From contig JBCCPJ010000015.1 in the NCBI GenBank assembly GCA_039024895.1, positions 1 to 64,000 of the forward strand: a stretch of DNA of 64,000 nucleotides, read 5' to 3'. Shown in pieces: positions 17,188-26,163 of the stretch (position 1 is its first letter; every line of letters begins with the position of its first letter). A program made the position numbers and the translations under genes. The notes beneath the pieces were generated by a model that saw nothing but the letters and a program-made list of their open reading frames with translations, ran no database searches and was not told where the DNA came from. Origin of the DNA: JAJDOD01 sp039024895 (GTDB taxonomy: Bacteria > Pseudomonadota > Alphaproteobacteria > Rhodobacterales > Rhodobacteraceae).

Positions 17188-18789
17188 CTATTCAGCGTTC
17201 ACATGTGCCCAAACATGGGAAATCACGACCGATCCTTCACCGACCGAAGACGCCACTCGCTTGACCGAGCCCGCCCGCACGTCGCCGACCGCAAAAATGC
17301 CTGGCTCGGAGGTTTCAAAGCCGGAGCGGCCGCCCACGTCGCGCCCGGTCAACACGAAGCCTTTGGGGTCAAGGTCAACGCAGCCGGAGAGCCAATCTGT
17401 GTTTGGGGCCGCTCCCACCATCACAAACACTCCGTTTGTTTCAATCTGGCGTGACGTAGCCCCTTGCGAGACCGTGATCCCTTCCAGCCGTTCATCGCCG
17501 TGCAAATGGCTCATCTGCGACCCGTAATGAATTGTAATTGAGGGGTCTTTTTCCAACCGGCCGCTCAGGTAATCCGACATGGACGCCGCCAGCGAGTTTG
17601 ATCGTACCAGCACGTGGACATGGGGCGTGGAGCGGCTAAGGAACATCGCTGCCTGACCGGCAGAGTTGCCGCCTCCGATGACAACTGCGTCCTTCTGGCG
17701 GCAATATCTGGCTTCCACATCCGTCGCCGCATAGTAAATGCCATTACTTTCAAAGTTCTCAAGCCGGTCGAGGGGCAAGCGCCGGTATTGGACGCCTGTC
17801 GCGACAACGATGGTGCGTGCGCAAACCTGGGCACCATCGTCCAGTTCGACGCAAAAGAGTCCGTCCGCTTGCCGGGTTAGACTGCAAGCGCTGCGTGGCA
17901 CGGCGAAACGAATACCAAACTTCATCGCCTGAACCTCCCCACGCCAGCAAAGATCGGCCCCAGAAATGCCGGTTGGAAATCCCATATAGTTTTCGATCCG
18001 GCTTGATGTGCCCGCTTGACCGCCAATGGCATGGCTATCGATGACCAATGCGCTCAACCCCTCCGCCCCGGCATAAACAGCCGCTGCAACGCCAGAGGGG
18101 CCGCTTCCCACAATCAACACATCAAAAATCTCATCGCCTATGGCTCTATCGAGACCAATGAGCCTCGCGATGCTGCGCGGCGTCGGTTCCGTGATCTTTT
18201 TTCGACCCAAATAGACGCCCGGCACTTTGCCCGTGACGTCGCAATAGGTCTCTCGTTCCGGATCATCGATGTCGAGGGTGCGCACAGGGATGCGGTTTCG
18301 CCCGGCAAAAGCGGCGATGGCGCGCAAATTGCTATCTTGATCCGCGCCGAGGATTGTCAGACCGGCGCGGTTAGATTCCAGCAAGCGACGCCGCCGCCCC
18401 GCCAATACCGTCACGATAATATCTGACATTTCAGGAACTTCGGACATGACCTGCAACAGGTCATCGCGCTTTACCCAAATCACCCGCGTGCGTTCGACGG
18501 CACGCGATCCCAGCAGAGCCATGCCGCCCGAAAGAAGCGAGATCTCCCCGCCAAACTGCGTTGGCCCGAGGGTTGCGCCATCGCCGTATCGCTTGCCCGA
18601 CACGGGGTCGACCGCTTCGACCTCACCTTCAAGGATGTAAAAGAACGTGTCCGCTTCTTCGCCAAAACTCGCCAACATCTCGCCGGGCTTAAAGATGCGT
18701 TCGGCGCCGATGCGCCGAAGCCGGTTCACATGGGCGTCGTGGAGCGGGGTGCGCGTCATGGTCGCGATATCGACGGCAAGAGATTCCAA
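17188..18789 (-). CDS. Cyclic-nucleotide-binding domain fused to thioredoxin-reductase-like flavoprotein lacking CxxC
   Basis: The 533-residue product has three parts. Residues about 15-135 form a cNMP/CRP-type sensor fold (ERIFKPGEMLASFGEEADTF and TQFGGEISLLSGG). About 140-215 is a thioredoxin-like linker domain without a CxxC pair. From about 220 there is a thioredoxin-reductase-like FAD/NAD(P) module (VLIVGSGPSGVAAAVYAGAEG, GGQAGTSSRIENYMGFP, VVIGGGNSAGQAAMFL, GIFAVGDVRAG). At the place of the catalytic CATC of true TrxR the sequence reads AATD, so it cannot reduce thioredoxin by the usual disulfide relay. The TTG start at 18789 is chosen because GGAGG lies six bases upstream. The gene diverges from argS. 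Confidence 0.83.
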   Translation of the reverse strand: MESLAVDIATMTRTPLHDAHVNRLRRIGAERIFKPGEMLASFGEEADTFFYILEGEVEAVDPVSGKRYGDGATLGPTQFGGEISLLSGGMALLGSRAVERTRVIWVKRDDLLQVMSEVPEMSDIIVTVLAGRRRRLLESNRAGLTILGADQDSNLRAIAAFAGRNRIPVRTLDIDDPERETYCDVTGKVPGVYLGRKKITEPTPRSIARLIGLDRAIGDEIFDVLIVGSGPSGVAAAVYAGAEGLSALVIDSHAIGGQAGTSSRIENYMGFPTGISGADLCWRGEVQAMKFGIRFAVPRSACSLTRQADGLFCVELDDGAQVCARTIVVATGVQYRRLPLDRLENFESNGIYYAATDVEARYCRQKDAVVIGGGNSAGQAAMFLSRSTPHVHVLVRSNSLAASMSDYLSGRLEKDPSITIHYGSQMSHLHGDERLEGITVSQGATSRQIETNGVFVMVGAAPNTDWLSGCVDLDPKGFVLTGRDVGGRSGFETSEPGIFAVGDVRAGSVKRVASSVGEGSVVISHVWAHVNAE

Positions 18790-18878
18790 GGGCGTCCTCC
18801 GTTGTCGGGGGCGGGAGGTCGTTGACCTCGCTTCAGGTATTGTTAGACCGTCCCCCGTCATTCGCAAGGGGATCACCC

Positions 18879-20603
18879 ATGAACATCTTTGCCGATATCC
18901 GGACCAGCGTCATTGAAACGCTCGACGCGCTTGTGGCTGAAGGCGAGCTCCCAGCAGCGCTTTCGTGGGCCAATGTAACCGTCGAGCCACCCCGCGACGC
19001 GACCCATGGCGATATGGCGACCAATGCGGCGATGGTGTTGGCGAAACCGGCCAATAAGAACCCGCGCCAGATTGCTGAGGTGCTCGCCGAACGGCTTGCG
19101 ACTGATCGCCGGATCGCGGCTGTGGATGTGGCCGGTCCCGGGTTTCTGAACCTTCGCCTCGCGCCCGAAATCTGGCATGACGTCGTGGCCGAGGTCATCG
19201 ATGCAGGCCACAGCTTCGGGCATTCCGGTGTCGGCGCTGGCGTAAAGGTGAACGTCGAGTACGTCTCCGCCAATCCAACCGGTCCCCTCCATGTGGGGCA
19301 CACGCGGGGCGCCGTGTTCGGGGACGCGCTCGCGTCGTTGCTGGCCTATGCGGGCTATGACGTCACCCGCGAGTATTACATCAACGACGGCGGCGCGCAG
19401 GTGGATGTGCTCGCGCGGTCAGTCTATCTCCGTTACCTCGAAGCCCATGGGCAGGAGGTGGCCTTCGAAGACGGCACCTATCCCGGCGATTACCTCATAT
19501 CTGTTGGCGAAGCCTTGAAGGCCAATTTCGGCGATCGCTTTCTCGACAAAGGCGAACAGTTCTGGCTGGAGGAAGTGCGGGAGTTCGCAACCGAGGCGAT
19601 GATGGACCTGATCCGGCAGGATTTGGCACTTCTCGGCGTGAAGATGGACCACTTCTTTTCGGAGAAGTCGCTCTACGGCACCGGGCTGATCGAAGAGGCG
19701 ATTGACCACCTTGATCGGAAGGGCCTGATTTATCGCGGCACGCTGGAGCCGCCGAAAGGGAAGGTGCCGGAAGACTGGGAGCCGCGGGAGCAAACGCTGT
19801 TCAAGTCGACCGCCCACGGTGACGATGTGGATCGTCCCATTATGAAGTCCGATGGCTCTTGGACGTATTTCGCCCCCGACATCGCGTATCATTGGGATAA
19901 GATCAAACGCGAATACGATGAATTGATTGATGTTTTTGGGGCCGACCATGGCGGCTACGTCAAGCGGATGAACGCGGCCGTGAGCGCGCTTTCGGATGGG
20001 CGCGTCCCCATTGGCATCAAGCTGACCCAGCTTGTGAAGCTCTACAAGAACGGTGAGCCCTTCAAGATGTCGAAGCGGGCCGGGACTTTTGTCACCTTGA
20101 AAGATGTGGTGGAACAGGTCGGACCAGACGTCACGCGGTTTGTGATGTTGACCCGGAAGAACGACGCCCCCCTCGATTTCGACTTCGACAAAGTGACGGA
20201 GCAATCCAAGGATAATCCGGTCTTCTATGTCCAGTACGCCCATGCGCGTATCCGGTCGGTGATGCGGAAGGCGGAAGAGGCACGTCTCGACTGGTCCGAC
20301 AACGCCAAGCTTGAGGATGACGCCGAGTTCACGGTGGCCAAAAAGCTTGCAGAATGGCCGCGCCTTGTCGAGATTGCCGCGCGTAATCACGAGCCGCACC
20401 GGGTCGCATTCTACCTTTATGAGCTGGCCTCGGACTTCCACGCGCTGTGGAACAAGGGCAATGACAAACCGGAATTGCGCTTCATTCAGGAGGGCGATCC
20501 GCAAGCCACAGCGGCGAAAATCGCCCTACCGAGAGCCGTGGCCGTTGTTATTTCAAACGGATTGGGTATTCTAGGTGTGACACCGGTTGAGGAAATGCGC
20601 TAA
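18879..20603 (+). CDS. argS: Arginyl-tRNA synthetase
   Basis: A class I aminoacyl-tRNA synthetase of 574 residues. The N-terminal additive domain starts MNIFADIRTSVIETLDAL. The HIGH-type motif is PTGPLHVGHTRGAVFGDALA, and the KMSKS-type loop is FKMSKRAGTFVTL. The C-terminal DALR anticodon-binding domain contains FYVQYAHARIRSVMRKAEE and ends GILGVTPVEEMR. I chose the ATG at 18879 with AAGGGGA upstream; an in-frame ATG at 18822 would add 19 non-conserved residues. It begins the conserved run argS, SPOR gene, nagZ, scpA, scpB. Confidence 0.96.
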   Translation: MNIFADIRTSVIETLDALVAEGELPAALSWANVTVEPPRDATHGDMATNAAMVLAKPANKNPRQIAEVLAERLATDRRIAAVDVAGPGFLNLRLAPEIWHDVVAEVIDAGHSFGHSGVGAGVKVNVEYVSANPTGPLHVGHTRGAVFGDALASLLAYAGYDVTREYYINDGGAQVDVLARSVYLRYLEAHGQEVAFEDGTYPGDYLISVGEALKANFGDRFLDKGEQFWLEEVREFATEAMMDLIRQDLALLGVKMDHFFSEKSLYGTGLIEEAIDHLDRKGLIYRGTLEPPKGKVPEDWEPREQTLFKSTAHGDDVDRPIMKSDGSWTYFAPDIAYHWDKIKREYDELIDVFGADHGGYVKRMNAAVSALSDGRVPIGIKLTQLVKLYKNGEPFKMSKRAGTFVTLKDVVEQVGPDVTRFVMLTRKNDAPLDFDFDKVTEQSKDNPVFYVQYAHARIRSVMRKAEEARLDWSDNAKLEDDAEFTVAKKLAEWPRLVEIAARNHEPHRVAFYLYELASDFHALWNKGNDKPELRFIQEGDPQATAAKIALPRAVAVVISNGLGILGVTPVEEMR

Positions 20604-20683
20604 AAAACCAAGCATCCCGCCGATGTCATGAGAGCAGTGTTGACCGCCGGAAACACAACCGGTGGCGAATTGAGGCATGAAAA

Positions 20684-21679
20684 ATGGCGGCATTTAATTA
20701 TGACGACTATGGCGCGTCCGATAATGGGGGTCGCCTTGCGGTTGCCCTTAACTGGGGCGGCGCCATTCTATCCCTGATCCTGATTGCAGGTCTTGCAACC
20801 TGGGGCTGGAAGCTTTGGGTGCGCGATGTGACCGGTGTCCCGGTGGTGCGCGCCTTGGAGGGGCCGATGCGTGTCGCCCCCGATGACCCCGGTGGGCTGG
20901 CAAGCGAGTACCAGGGCCTGACCGTTAATCGCATAGCGGAAAGTCGGGTCGAGGTGGAGCCTTCGGAACAAGTCGTGCTCGCACCCGCGCCCGCGACCCT
21001 GAACGAAGAGGAAGACCTGGCGATGGCGGAACTCCCTGCCGTTGCGCCGGAACCCGAGGCGGAGGCGGAACCGCTGATTGTCGTCAACGATCCGCCGCAG
21101 CCTCAAATTGGCACCGGTGAGCGCATTGTTTTGGCGGATGAAGGCGAAACGGCCCCCTTGATCACGATCGAAGAGCCAGAGGTCATGGCCGAGACCGCGG
21201 ACGAGGTTTCCCCGTCCACACCGGTTGCGTCGGCGACGGACCTTGCCGTTGCCGCAGCCCTTGCAGATGCGGGTTTGAAGCCTGAACCTGCGTCACTGAA
21301 AGTCGAAGCGGCGGCGAATGTCCCCCTGGTGACACCGCGTCCCGCGATGCGGCCGTCAAACCTAAACACCGTCGCTCTTGCGGGCCCGCAGACGATACCC
21401 GGCGAGACGGACGTGGCATCCCTGGCCAGCGGAACACGTCTTGTGCAGCTCGGTGCCTTCGGTAGCCCAGAGGTTGCGCGGAGCGAATGGTCGACCGTGG
21501 AAGCGCGCTATAGCGATTACTTCGTTGGCAAATCGCGCGTGATCCAGCCCGTTGATACGGGCGGACGGGAGTTTTACCGCCTGCGTGTGGCCGGTTTCGA
21601 TGATTTGGCCGACGCGCGCCGGTTCTGTGCGGTGATCGTGGCTGACGGGACGAACTGTATCCCGGTTATCCACCAATAA
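20684..21679 (+). CDS. SPOR-domain inner-membrane protein
   Basis: A bitopic protein of 331 residues: a cytoplasmic N-terminus, one membrane segment around residues 22-45 (LNWGGAILSLILIAGLATWGW), a long Pro/Glu/Ala-rich periplasmic linker, and a C-terminal SPOR domain from about residue 248 (TRLVQLGAFGSPEVARSEW through FYRLRVAGFDDLADARRFC). SPOR domains bind denuded septal peptidoglycan, so a role in division or envelope remodelling is likely. Its position between argS and nagZ fits: NagZ recycles peptidoglycan and starts one base after this stop codon. Confidence 0.87.
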   Translation: MAAFNYDDYGASDNGGRLAVALNWGGAILSLILIAGLATWGWKLWVRDVTGVPVVRALEGPMRVAPDDPGGLASEYQGLTVNRIAESRVEVEPSEQVVLAPAPATLNEEEDLAMAELPAVAPEPEAEAEPLIVVNDPPQPQIGTGERIVLADEGETAPLITIEEPEVMAETADEVSPSTPVASATDLAVAAALADAGLKPEPASLKVEAAANVPLVTPRPAMRPSNLNTVALAGPQTIPGETDVASLASGTRLVQLGAFGSPEVARSEWSTVEARYSDYFVGKSRVIQPVDTGGREFYRLRVAGFDDLADARRFCAVIVADGTNCIPVIHQ

Positions 21680-21680
21680 C

Positions 21681-22706
21681 GTGACGGCGGGCGCGTATAT
21701 CCTCGCGCCTGCCGGGCCTGCCTTAACGGCCGATGAAGCCGCGTTTTTCCGGGACGCTGATCCCTGGGGTTTCATCGTGTTTCAGCGCAATTGTGAGACC
21801 CCCGATCAGCTACGGCGTCTGACAGCAGAACTCCGCGAAAGCGTTGGCCGCGATGCACCTATCCTCATCGATCAGGAAGGCGGACGGGTCCAGCGGTTGC
21901 GCGCGCCCCATTGGCGGGAATGGCTGCCACCTTTGGAACAAGTGCCTGCCGGTGCGCGGGCCATGTATCTTCGCGGCCTGCTGATTGGCACCGAACTCAT
22001 GGCATGCGGCATCGACGTCAATTGCTCCCCCTCTGCCGATATTGCCCGCGACAAGACACATACCTTCCTCCGCAACCGCTGCTACGGCGAATACCCTGAT
22101 ACCGTGATAAGCATGGCGGCGTCCTGTGCGGACGGGTTGATGGATGCCGGATGCCTCCCGGTTTTGAAACATGCGCCCGGCCACGGCCTTGCGGTGCAAG
22201 ACAGCCACGAAGAACTGCCGCGTATCACCGCAACACTCAACTACCTTAAGCATAACGACTTTGAGGCGTTTCGAGGGCTCTCGGACCTGCCGCTTGTCAT
22301 GACGGCCCATATCGTTGTCGATGCCATCGAAACCAAGCGTCCTATTACCATGTCGCGCAAAGGCATAAGGTTCTTACGAAAGTCACTGGGACTAAACGGC
22401 CTCCTGATGACCGACGATATCTCCATGGGCGCTTTATCTGGAACTATGCGTGAGCGATCTGAAATGGCCCGCGCCGCCGGTTGCGATTTGGTTCTCCATT
22501 GCAATGGCGACATGGCGGAAATGGAGCAGGTTGCCGAAATCGGGCCAATGACGCCAAGAGCTGCCGATAGGGCAGATATTGCGTTGAACGCCAAACGCAC
22601 CCCAATAGATATTGACATTCCGGCGCTCGAAGCGGAGTTAATTAAGCTAATCGTAAGCGGCGACGGCAACTTTGATAAGAAGATCATGTCCCGACCCAGT
22701 TTTTGA
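21681..22706 (+). CDS. nagZ: Beta-N-acetylhexosaminidase, glycoside hydrolase family 3
   Basis: This 341-residue cytoplasmic enzyme removes GlcNAc from anhydro-muropeptides during peptidoglycan recycling. GH3/NagZ signatures are ILIDQEGGRVQRLR, the flexible acid/base loop LKHAPGHGLAVQDSHEELP, and the nucleophile region LLMTDDISMGAL. The start is a GTG one base after the SPOR gene stop, so the two are probably translationally coupled. It overlaps the weak TTG upstream of scpA but not the scpA start chosen here. Confidence 0.93.
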   Translation: MTAGAYILAPAGPALTADEAAFFRDADPWGFIVFQRNCETPDQLRRLTAELRESVGRDAPILIDQEGGRVQRLRAPHWREWLPPLEQVPAGARAMYLRGLLIGTELMACGIDVNCSPSADIARDKTHTFLRNRCYGEYPDTVISMAASCADGLMDAGCLPVLKHAPGHGLAVQDSHEELPRITATLNYLKHNDFEAFRGLSDLPLVMTAHIVVDAIETKRPITMSRKGIRFLRKSLGLNGLLMTDDISMGALSGTMRERSEMARAAGCDLVLHCNGDMAEMEQVAEIGPMTPRAADRADIALNAKRTPIDIDIPALEAELIKLIVSGDGNFDKKIMSRPSF

Positions 22707-22717
22707 GGGAGCAGAGC

Positions 22718-23497
22718 ATGGACGGCGACACCGATTTCGGTGAGGTCGAAGAGCGTCTCGCAGCCGAGGCGCTAATCGTTGATGTCGACGGCTACGAGGG
22801 CCCGCTTGACCTCTTGCTCATGCTATCGCGCACCCAGAGGGTTGACCTGCGTAAAATAAGTGTTTTGGCGCTGGCCGAACAGTACCTTTCCTTCGTGGAA
22901 CGTGCGAAATCGCTCCGCATCGAATTGGCGGCAGATTACTTGGTCATGGCGGCGTGGCTGGCTTTCCTTAAGTCACGTCTCCTTTTGCCGCCCGACCCAG
23001 CGGATGAGGGGCCGTCGGGCGAAGACCTCGCGGCACATCTTGCGTTCCAACTCGAACGCCTTGCAGCGATGCGCGACTGTGCCGCGAAGCTGATGGCGCG
23101 TGACCAGAAAGGCCGCGACTTCTTTGTGCGCGGCATTCCCGAAGACGTAACGCGCGTGCGGAAAGTGCGCTATACGGCGACGCTCCTTGATCTCATGCAG
23201 GGCTATGCGCGGCTCCGAACCAAGGATGATTTCCGCCCCTATGTCATGGATCGCGACAGTGTCATGACACTGGAACAAGCGCTTGAAAGGATGCGCGGAT
23301 TGATCGGTTATGCTGGCGAGTGGACTGATCTTCTGTCCTACTTGCCGGAAGGGTGGGAGGCTGATCCAAAACGGCGGCGCTCGGCCACCGCATCGCATTT
23401 CGCGGCCTCGTTGGAACTGGTCAAAAACGGCGCTATCCAGATTCGCCAGTCTGAGATGTTTGCGCCGATCCAGATCAAGGCGCGCCCCGGTGACTGA
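22718..23497 (+). CDS. scpA: Segregation and condensation protein A
   Basis: ScpA is the kleisin subunit that bridges SMC heads. The 259-residue sequence contains the diagnostic GYEGPLDLLLMLSRTQRVDLRKIS near the N-terminus, ELAADYLVMAAWLAFLKSRLLLP around residue 75, and the C-terminal winged-helix region LLSYLPEGWE...FAASLELVKNGAIQIRQ. I chose the ATG at 22718 with GAGGGA seven bases upstream; a TTG at 22703 is in frame but less likely. It overlaps scpB by 8 bases. Confidence 0.93.
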   Translation: MDGDTDFGEVEERLAAEALIVDVDGYEGPLDLLLMLSRTQRVDLRKISVLALAEQYLSFVERAKSLRIELAADYLVMAAWLAFLKSRLLLPPDPADEGPSGEDLAAHLAFQLERLAAMRDCAAKLMARDQKGRDFFVRGIPEDVTRVRKVRYTATLLDLMQGYARLRTKDDFRPYVMDRDSVMTLEQALERMRGLIGYAGEWTDLLSYLPEGWEADPKRRRSATASHFAASLELVKNGAIQIRQSEMFAPIQIKARPGD

Positions 23498-24152
23498 AGC
23501 CGAGGAAGAAGACAGCCTATTCGAAGCCCCACCCGAAGCCGAACAAGAACGCATGGTGGAGGCGATCCTCTTTGCGACAGCAGAGCCCGTGACCGTAACC
23601 GAACTCAACGCGCGGATGCCCCATGGCTGCAACGCGAAGCTGGCGCTTGAAAAACTGGCGAAGCGGTATGAGGGGCGAGGGGTTTGCGTGGTAAAAGTTG
23701 GCGAGGCATGGGCTATTCGCACCGCTGCCGATCTTGGTTTTCTGATGCAGAAAGAAACGGTTGAGACGCGCAAACTGTCGCGTGCGGCGATCGAGACGCT
23801 TGCCATCATCGCCTACCACCAACCTGTCACAAGGGCGGAGATTGAGGAAATTCGTGGCGTCAGCGTTAGCCGCGGTACGATTGATCAGTTGCTTGAACTT
23901 GACTGGATCAAGTTTGGTCGGCGCAAGCTCACCCCCGGTCGTCCCGTAACTTTTGTCGTGACGCAAGGGTTTCTGGACCATTTCGGTCTCGAAAATGCGC
24001 GCGATTTGCCAGGTTTGAAGGAACTGCGTGCGGCGGGTCTCCTCGAGAACCGCCCACCGCCGGGAGAAGACCTCGGCGATGACGAAGAAGACCACGAAGA
24101 CCAAACCGACATGTTTGAAGACAGCGAGCAGCAAGACGGCGATGACCGCTAA
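23490..24152 (+). CDS. scpB: Segregation and condensation protein B
   Basis: ScpB is the winged-helix partner of the ScpA kleisin in the SMC complex. Its hallmarks are MVEAILFATAEPVTVTEL, RKLSRAAIETLAIIAYHQPVTRAEIEEIRG and GRPVTFVVTQGFLDHFGLENARDLPG. The 220-residue product has an acidic C-terminal tail. I place the start at the GTG at 23490, overlapping the end of scpA by 8 bases; the frame is open further upstream but those codons lie inside scpA. In related genomes tatABC often follows; here it does not, and a GNAT gene comes 136 bases later. Confidence 0.92.
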   Translation: MTEAEEEDSLFEAPPEAEQERMVEAILFATAEPVTVTELNARMPHGCNAKLALEKLAKRYEGRGVCVVKVGEAWAIRTAADLGFLMQKETVETRKLSRAAIETLAIIAYHQPVTRAEIEEIRGVSVSRGTIDQLLELDWIKFGRRKLTPGRPVTFVVTQGFLDHFGLENARDLPGLKELRAAGLLENRPPPGEDLGDDEEDHEDQTDMFEDSEQQDGDDR

Positions 24153-24288
24153 GGGACGCGCTCGCCTTAAACCAAACATGTTGATGCGGCTTGGAAACCG
24201 TCGAGCGTCTAAATGGCGAAATCCGACGCGTGTGTTCACGAGGCTCAGAAAAGTATGAAGACCGTGAACCGTTATCGTCGTTTATAGG

Positions 24289-24798
24289 ATGCAGATTACG
24301 ACGCTCGACACAATTGACGAGGTTCGGGCCCTTGAACCATGGCTCAGCGCCTATATCCATTTCGTGACGGCCGATCTGGAACGGTTTGCCGGCGTTACCT
24401 TCGATCCGAGTGCTCTGCTTCGCAATACGTTGAACTCACTCGATAAAGTCGTCCCACCGCAAGGCGCGACGCTGGTTGCAGAGGCACCGGATGGTCGCCG
24501 GCTTGGCATGGTCTTCTTGCGCCCTTCTGGAGCAGAGGCGATGGAAATCAAACGGCTTTACGTCCCCGAGACGGGACGTGGACAAGGGGTCGGCAAAGCT
24601 TTGGTGCTTCATGCCATGGACGTGGCCCGGGAAAAGGGCGCGGCGCGATTGCGCCTCGACAGTTCGAAGAATCTCATAAACGCCATCAACCTTTATCGTA
24701 ACCTCGGCTTCAGGGATTGCCCGCCCTATGCCGAAAGTGACCATTTTGACGACCCTGTGCTGGGCCCCCATTTGGTCTTCATGGATTGCTTGCTTTGA
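24289..24798 (+). CDS. GNAT family N-acetyltransferase
   Basis: A single GNAT fold of 169 residues. The acetyl-CoA pyrophosphate loop is RGQGVGKALVLHAMDVARE, preceded by MEIKRLYVPETGRG (strand 4 to motif A), and the C-terminal LYRNLGFRDCPPY is motif B. The substrate is not predictable. It resembles the small MarR-fused type of acetyltransferase in having IKRLYV but has no DNA-binding domain. It is convergent with dcd, six bases apart. Confidence 0.87.
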   Translation: MQITTLDTIDEVRALEPWLSAYIHFVTADLERFAGVTFDPSALLRNTLNSLDKVVPPQGATLVAEAPDGRRLGMVFLRPSGAEAMEIKRLYVPETGRGQGVGKALVLHAMDVAREKGAARLRLDSSKNLINAINLYRNLGFRDCPPYAESDHFDDPVLGPHLVFMDCLL

Positions 24799-24804
24799 GC
24801 TGTT

Positions 24805-25890
24805 CTACCCTGTGGTCATTGGCTTGAAGTGCTTTGAGAGTTTCAGGCCCTGGCCCTGATAGTTCGATTTGATGTCGCGCCCGTAGAGAGCACGCGGGAC
24901 TTCTGTCATGCGCTCATAGATCAGTCGTCCCACCACTTGCCCATGTTCCAGAACGAATGGCGCTTCGTGACACCGAACCTCCAGCACCCCGCGCGAGCCA
25001 CTGCCACCAGCCTCGGCCCAGCCGAAGCCCGGGTCGAAGAACCCGGCATAATGCACCCGAAACTCCCCGACCATCGCCAGATAAGGCGCCATCTCGGCGG
25101 CGTGGGTCGGCGGAATGACAATCGCCTCGCGGCTGACAAGAATATAGAAAGCACCGGGATCGAGAATAATCCAACCGGTGTCGGTGCGCACCTCCTCCCA
25201 GTATGCCGCTGGATCATAATGCGCGAGCTTACTCAAATCGATCACGCCCGTATGCGGCTTGGCGCGATAGCCAACCAAGGTGCTGTCCTCCGGGCGCAGA
25301 TCAACAGAAAAGCCGAGGCCGCCCGATATCTTTGCCTCGCCTGAGACCACCGGCGTTTCCGCATGAAGTGCTCTTAGCGCGTCGTCTTCGATCTGGGTCT
25401 GACCGTCACGAAAAATAATCTGGTTCAGCAATTGCCCAGTCTTCACGATGACCGAAAAACTCTGTGGGCATATCTCGACATAAAGGGGGCCGCGATAGCC
25501 TTGGGGCACGCGGTCGAACTCGGTGCCGTTGTCTGTAATGATGCGCGTCAGCAAATCCAGCCGTCCGATGGAAGACTTGGCACTCGCAGCACCGGAAAGA
25601 TACGGCGGCAAATCGAGCCGCTCCAGCAGCGGTACGACATAGACACAGCCTTTTTCCAGCACGGCACCACCGGTCAAGTCGATCTCATGCATGGTGAAAT
25701 CGTCCAGGCGCTCAGCCACAGTACGCCCAACACCCGCCAGAAAAGACGCCCGTACACGGTATGCGCGTGGCCCAAGCCGCAAATCCAAAGACGCTGGCTG
25801 AATCTGACCTTCTGACCAGGCCGCATCTGCGGACAGCGCACCATCCGCAATCAACACTTCTATACCACGGTCAGGCAAGACACCGGTCAT
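24805..25890 (-). CDS. dcd: 2'-deoxycytidine 5'-triphosphate deaminase, long form
   Basis: The 361-residue protein is about twice the length of E. coli Dcd (193) and fits the alphaproteobacterial 2'-deoxycytidine 5'-triphosphate deaminase family, with two dUTPase-like beta folds in tandem. Visible are IQPASLDLRLGPRAYRVRA, SGAASAKSSIGRLDLLTRII and GYRGPLYVEICPQSFSVIV in the first half, and a second set with LDPGAFYILVSRE and VHYAGFFDPGFGWAEAGG in the second. It makes dUTP for thymidylate synthesis. The ATG at 25890 has GAGGT seven bases upstream; the frame extends to 25980 without support. Confidence 0.88.
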   Translation of the reverse strand: MTGVLPDRGIEVLIADGALSADAAWSEGQIQPASLDLRLGPRAYRVRASFLAGVGRTVAERLDDFTMHEIDLTGGAVLEKGCVYVVPLLERLDLPPYLSGAASAKSSIGRLDLLTRIITDNGTEFDRVPQGYRGPLYVEICPQSFSVIVKTGQLLNQIIFRDGQTQIEDDALRALHAETPVVSGEAKISGGLGFSVDLRPEDSTLVGYRAKPHTGVIDLSKLAHYDPAAYWEEVRTDTGWIILDPGAFYILVSREAIVIPPTHAAEMAPYLAMVGEFRVHYAGFFDPGFGWAEAGGSGSRGVLEVRCHEAPFVLEHGQVVGRLIYERMTEVPRALYGRDIKSNYQGQGLKLSKHFKPMTTG

Positions 25891-25935
25891 GGTGCCACCT
25901 CTGAACACCAAGCCAGGAAAAACTGGCTCAGATAG

Positions 25936-25997
25936 TTTTTCTTCTGTCCAAAATACCTCGGGGGACGTTGGCGAAGCCAACGGGGGGCGGAGCCCCC
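25936..25997 (-). terminator. Double-hairpin terminator-like element after tRNA-Pro with GTATTTT-GGACAGAAGAA motif
   Basis: Read on the minus strand, downstream of the tRNA, there are two perfect 6-bp stems with 3-base loops: GGGGGC-TCC-GCCCCC (25983-25997) and GTTGGC-TTC-GCCAAC (25967-25981). The motif GAGGTATTTTGGACAGAAG follows (to about 25936). A second copy of the motif plus hairpin lies at 35437-35490. It probably ends the tRNA transcript and may be a dispersed intergenic repeat. Confidence 0.6.
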
Positions 25998-26020
25998 GTC
26001 TGCGGTTCGAAAGTGAGCAT

Positions 26021-26098
26021 TGGTCGGGCTAGCAGGATTCGAACCTGCGACCTTCCGTCCCCCAGACGGACGCGCTAACCAGGCTGCGCCATAGCCCG
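26021..26098 (-). tRNA. tRNA-Pro (anticodon GGG)
   Basis: A full cloverleaf can be folded on the minus strand. The acceptor stem is CGGGCTA/TAGCCCG with the C1-G72 pair typical of bacterial tRNA-Pro. The D arm is GCGC...GCGC, the anticodon stem is TCCGT/ACGGA with loop CTGGGGG (anticodon GGG), and the T arm is GCAGG-TTCGAAT-CCTGC. The discriminator is A and CCA is encoded. It reads CCC and CCU codons. Total length including CCA is 78 bases. Confidence 0.96.
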
Positions 26099-26163
26099 AC
26101 GTGGCGGGTTCTGAAGCAAAACGCCCCACAGGGCAAGAGCAGATCTTCCGCATCGTTTTGGCG

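Noticed and set aside
24028..24258. 76-codon basic plus frame at the end of scpB
   Set aside because: Mostly inside scpB in another frame; Lys/Arg-rich composition comes from the scpB acidic tail codons.
25887..26153. 88-codon minus frame spanning tRNA-Pro
   Set aside because: It reads through the tRNA and terminator hairpins; the dcd gene is better started at 25890.
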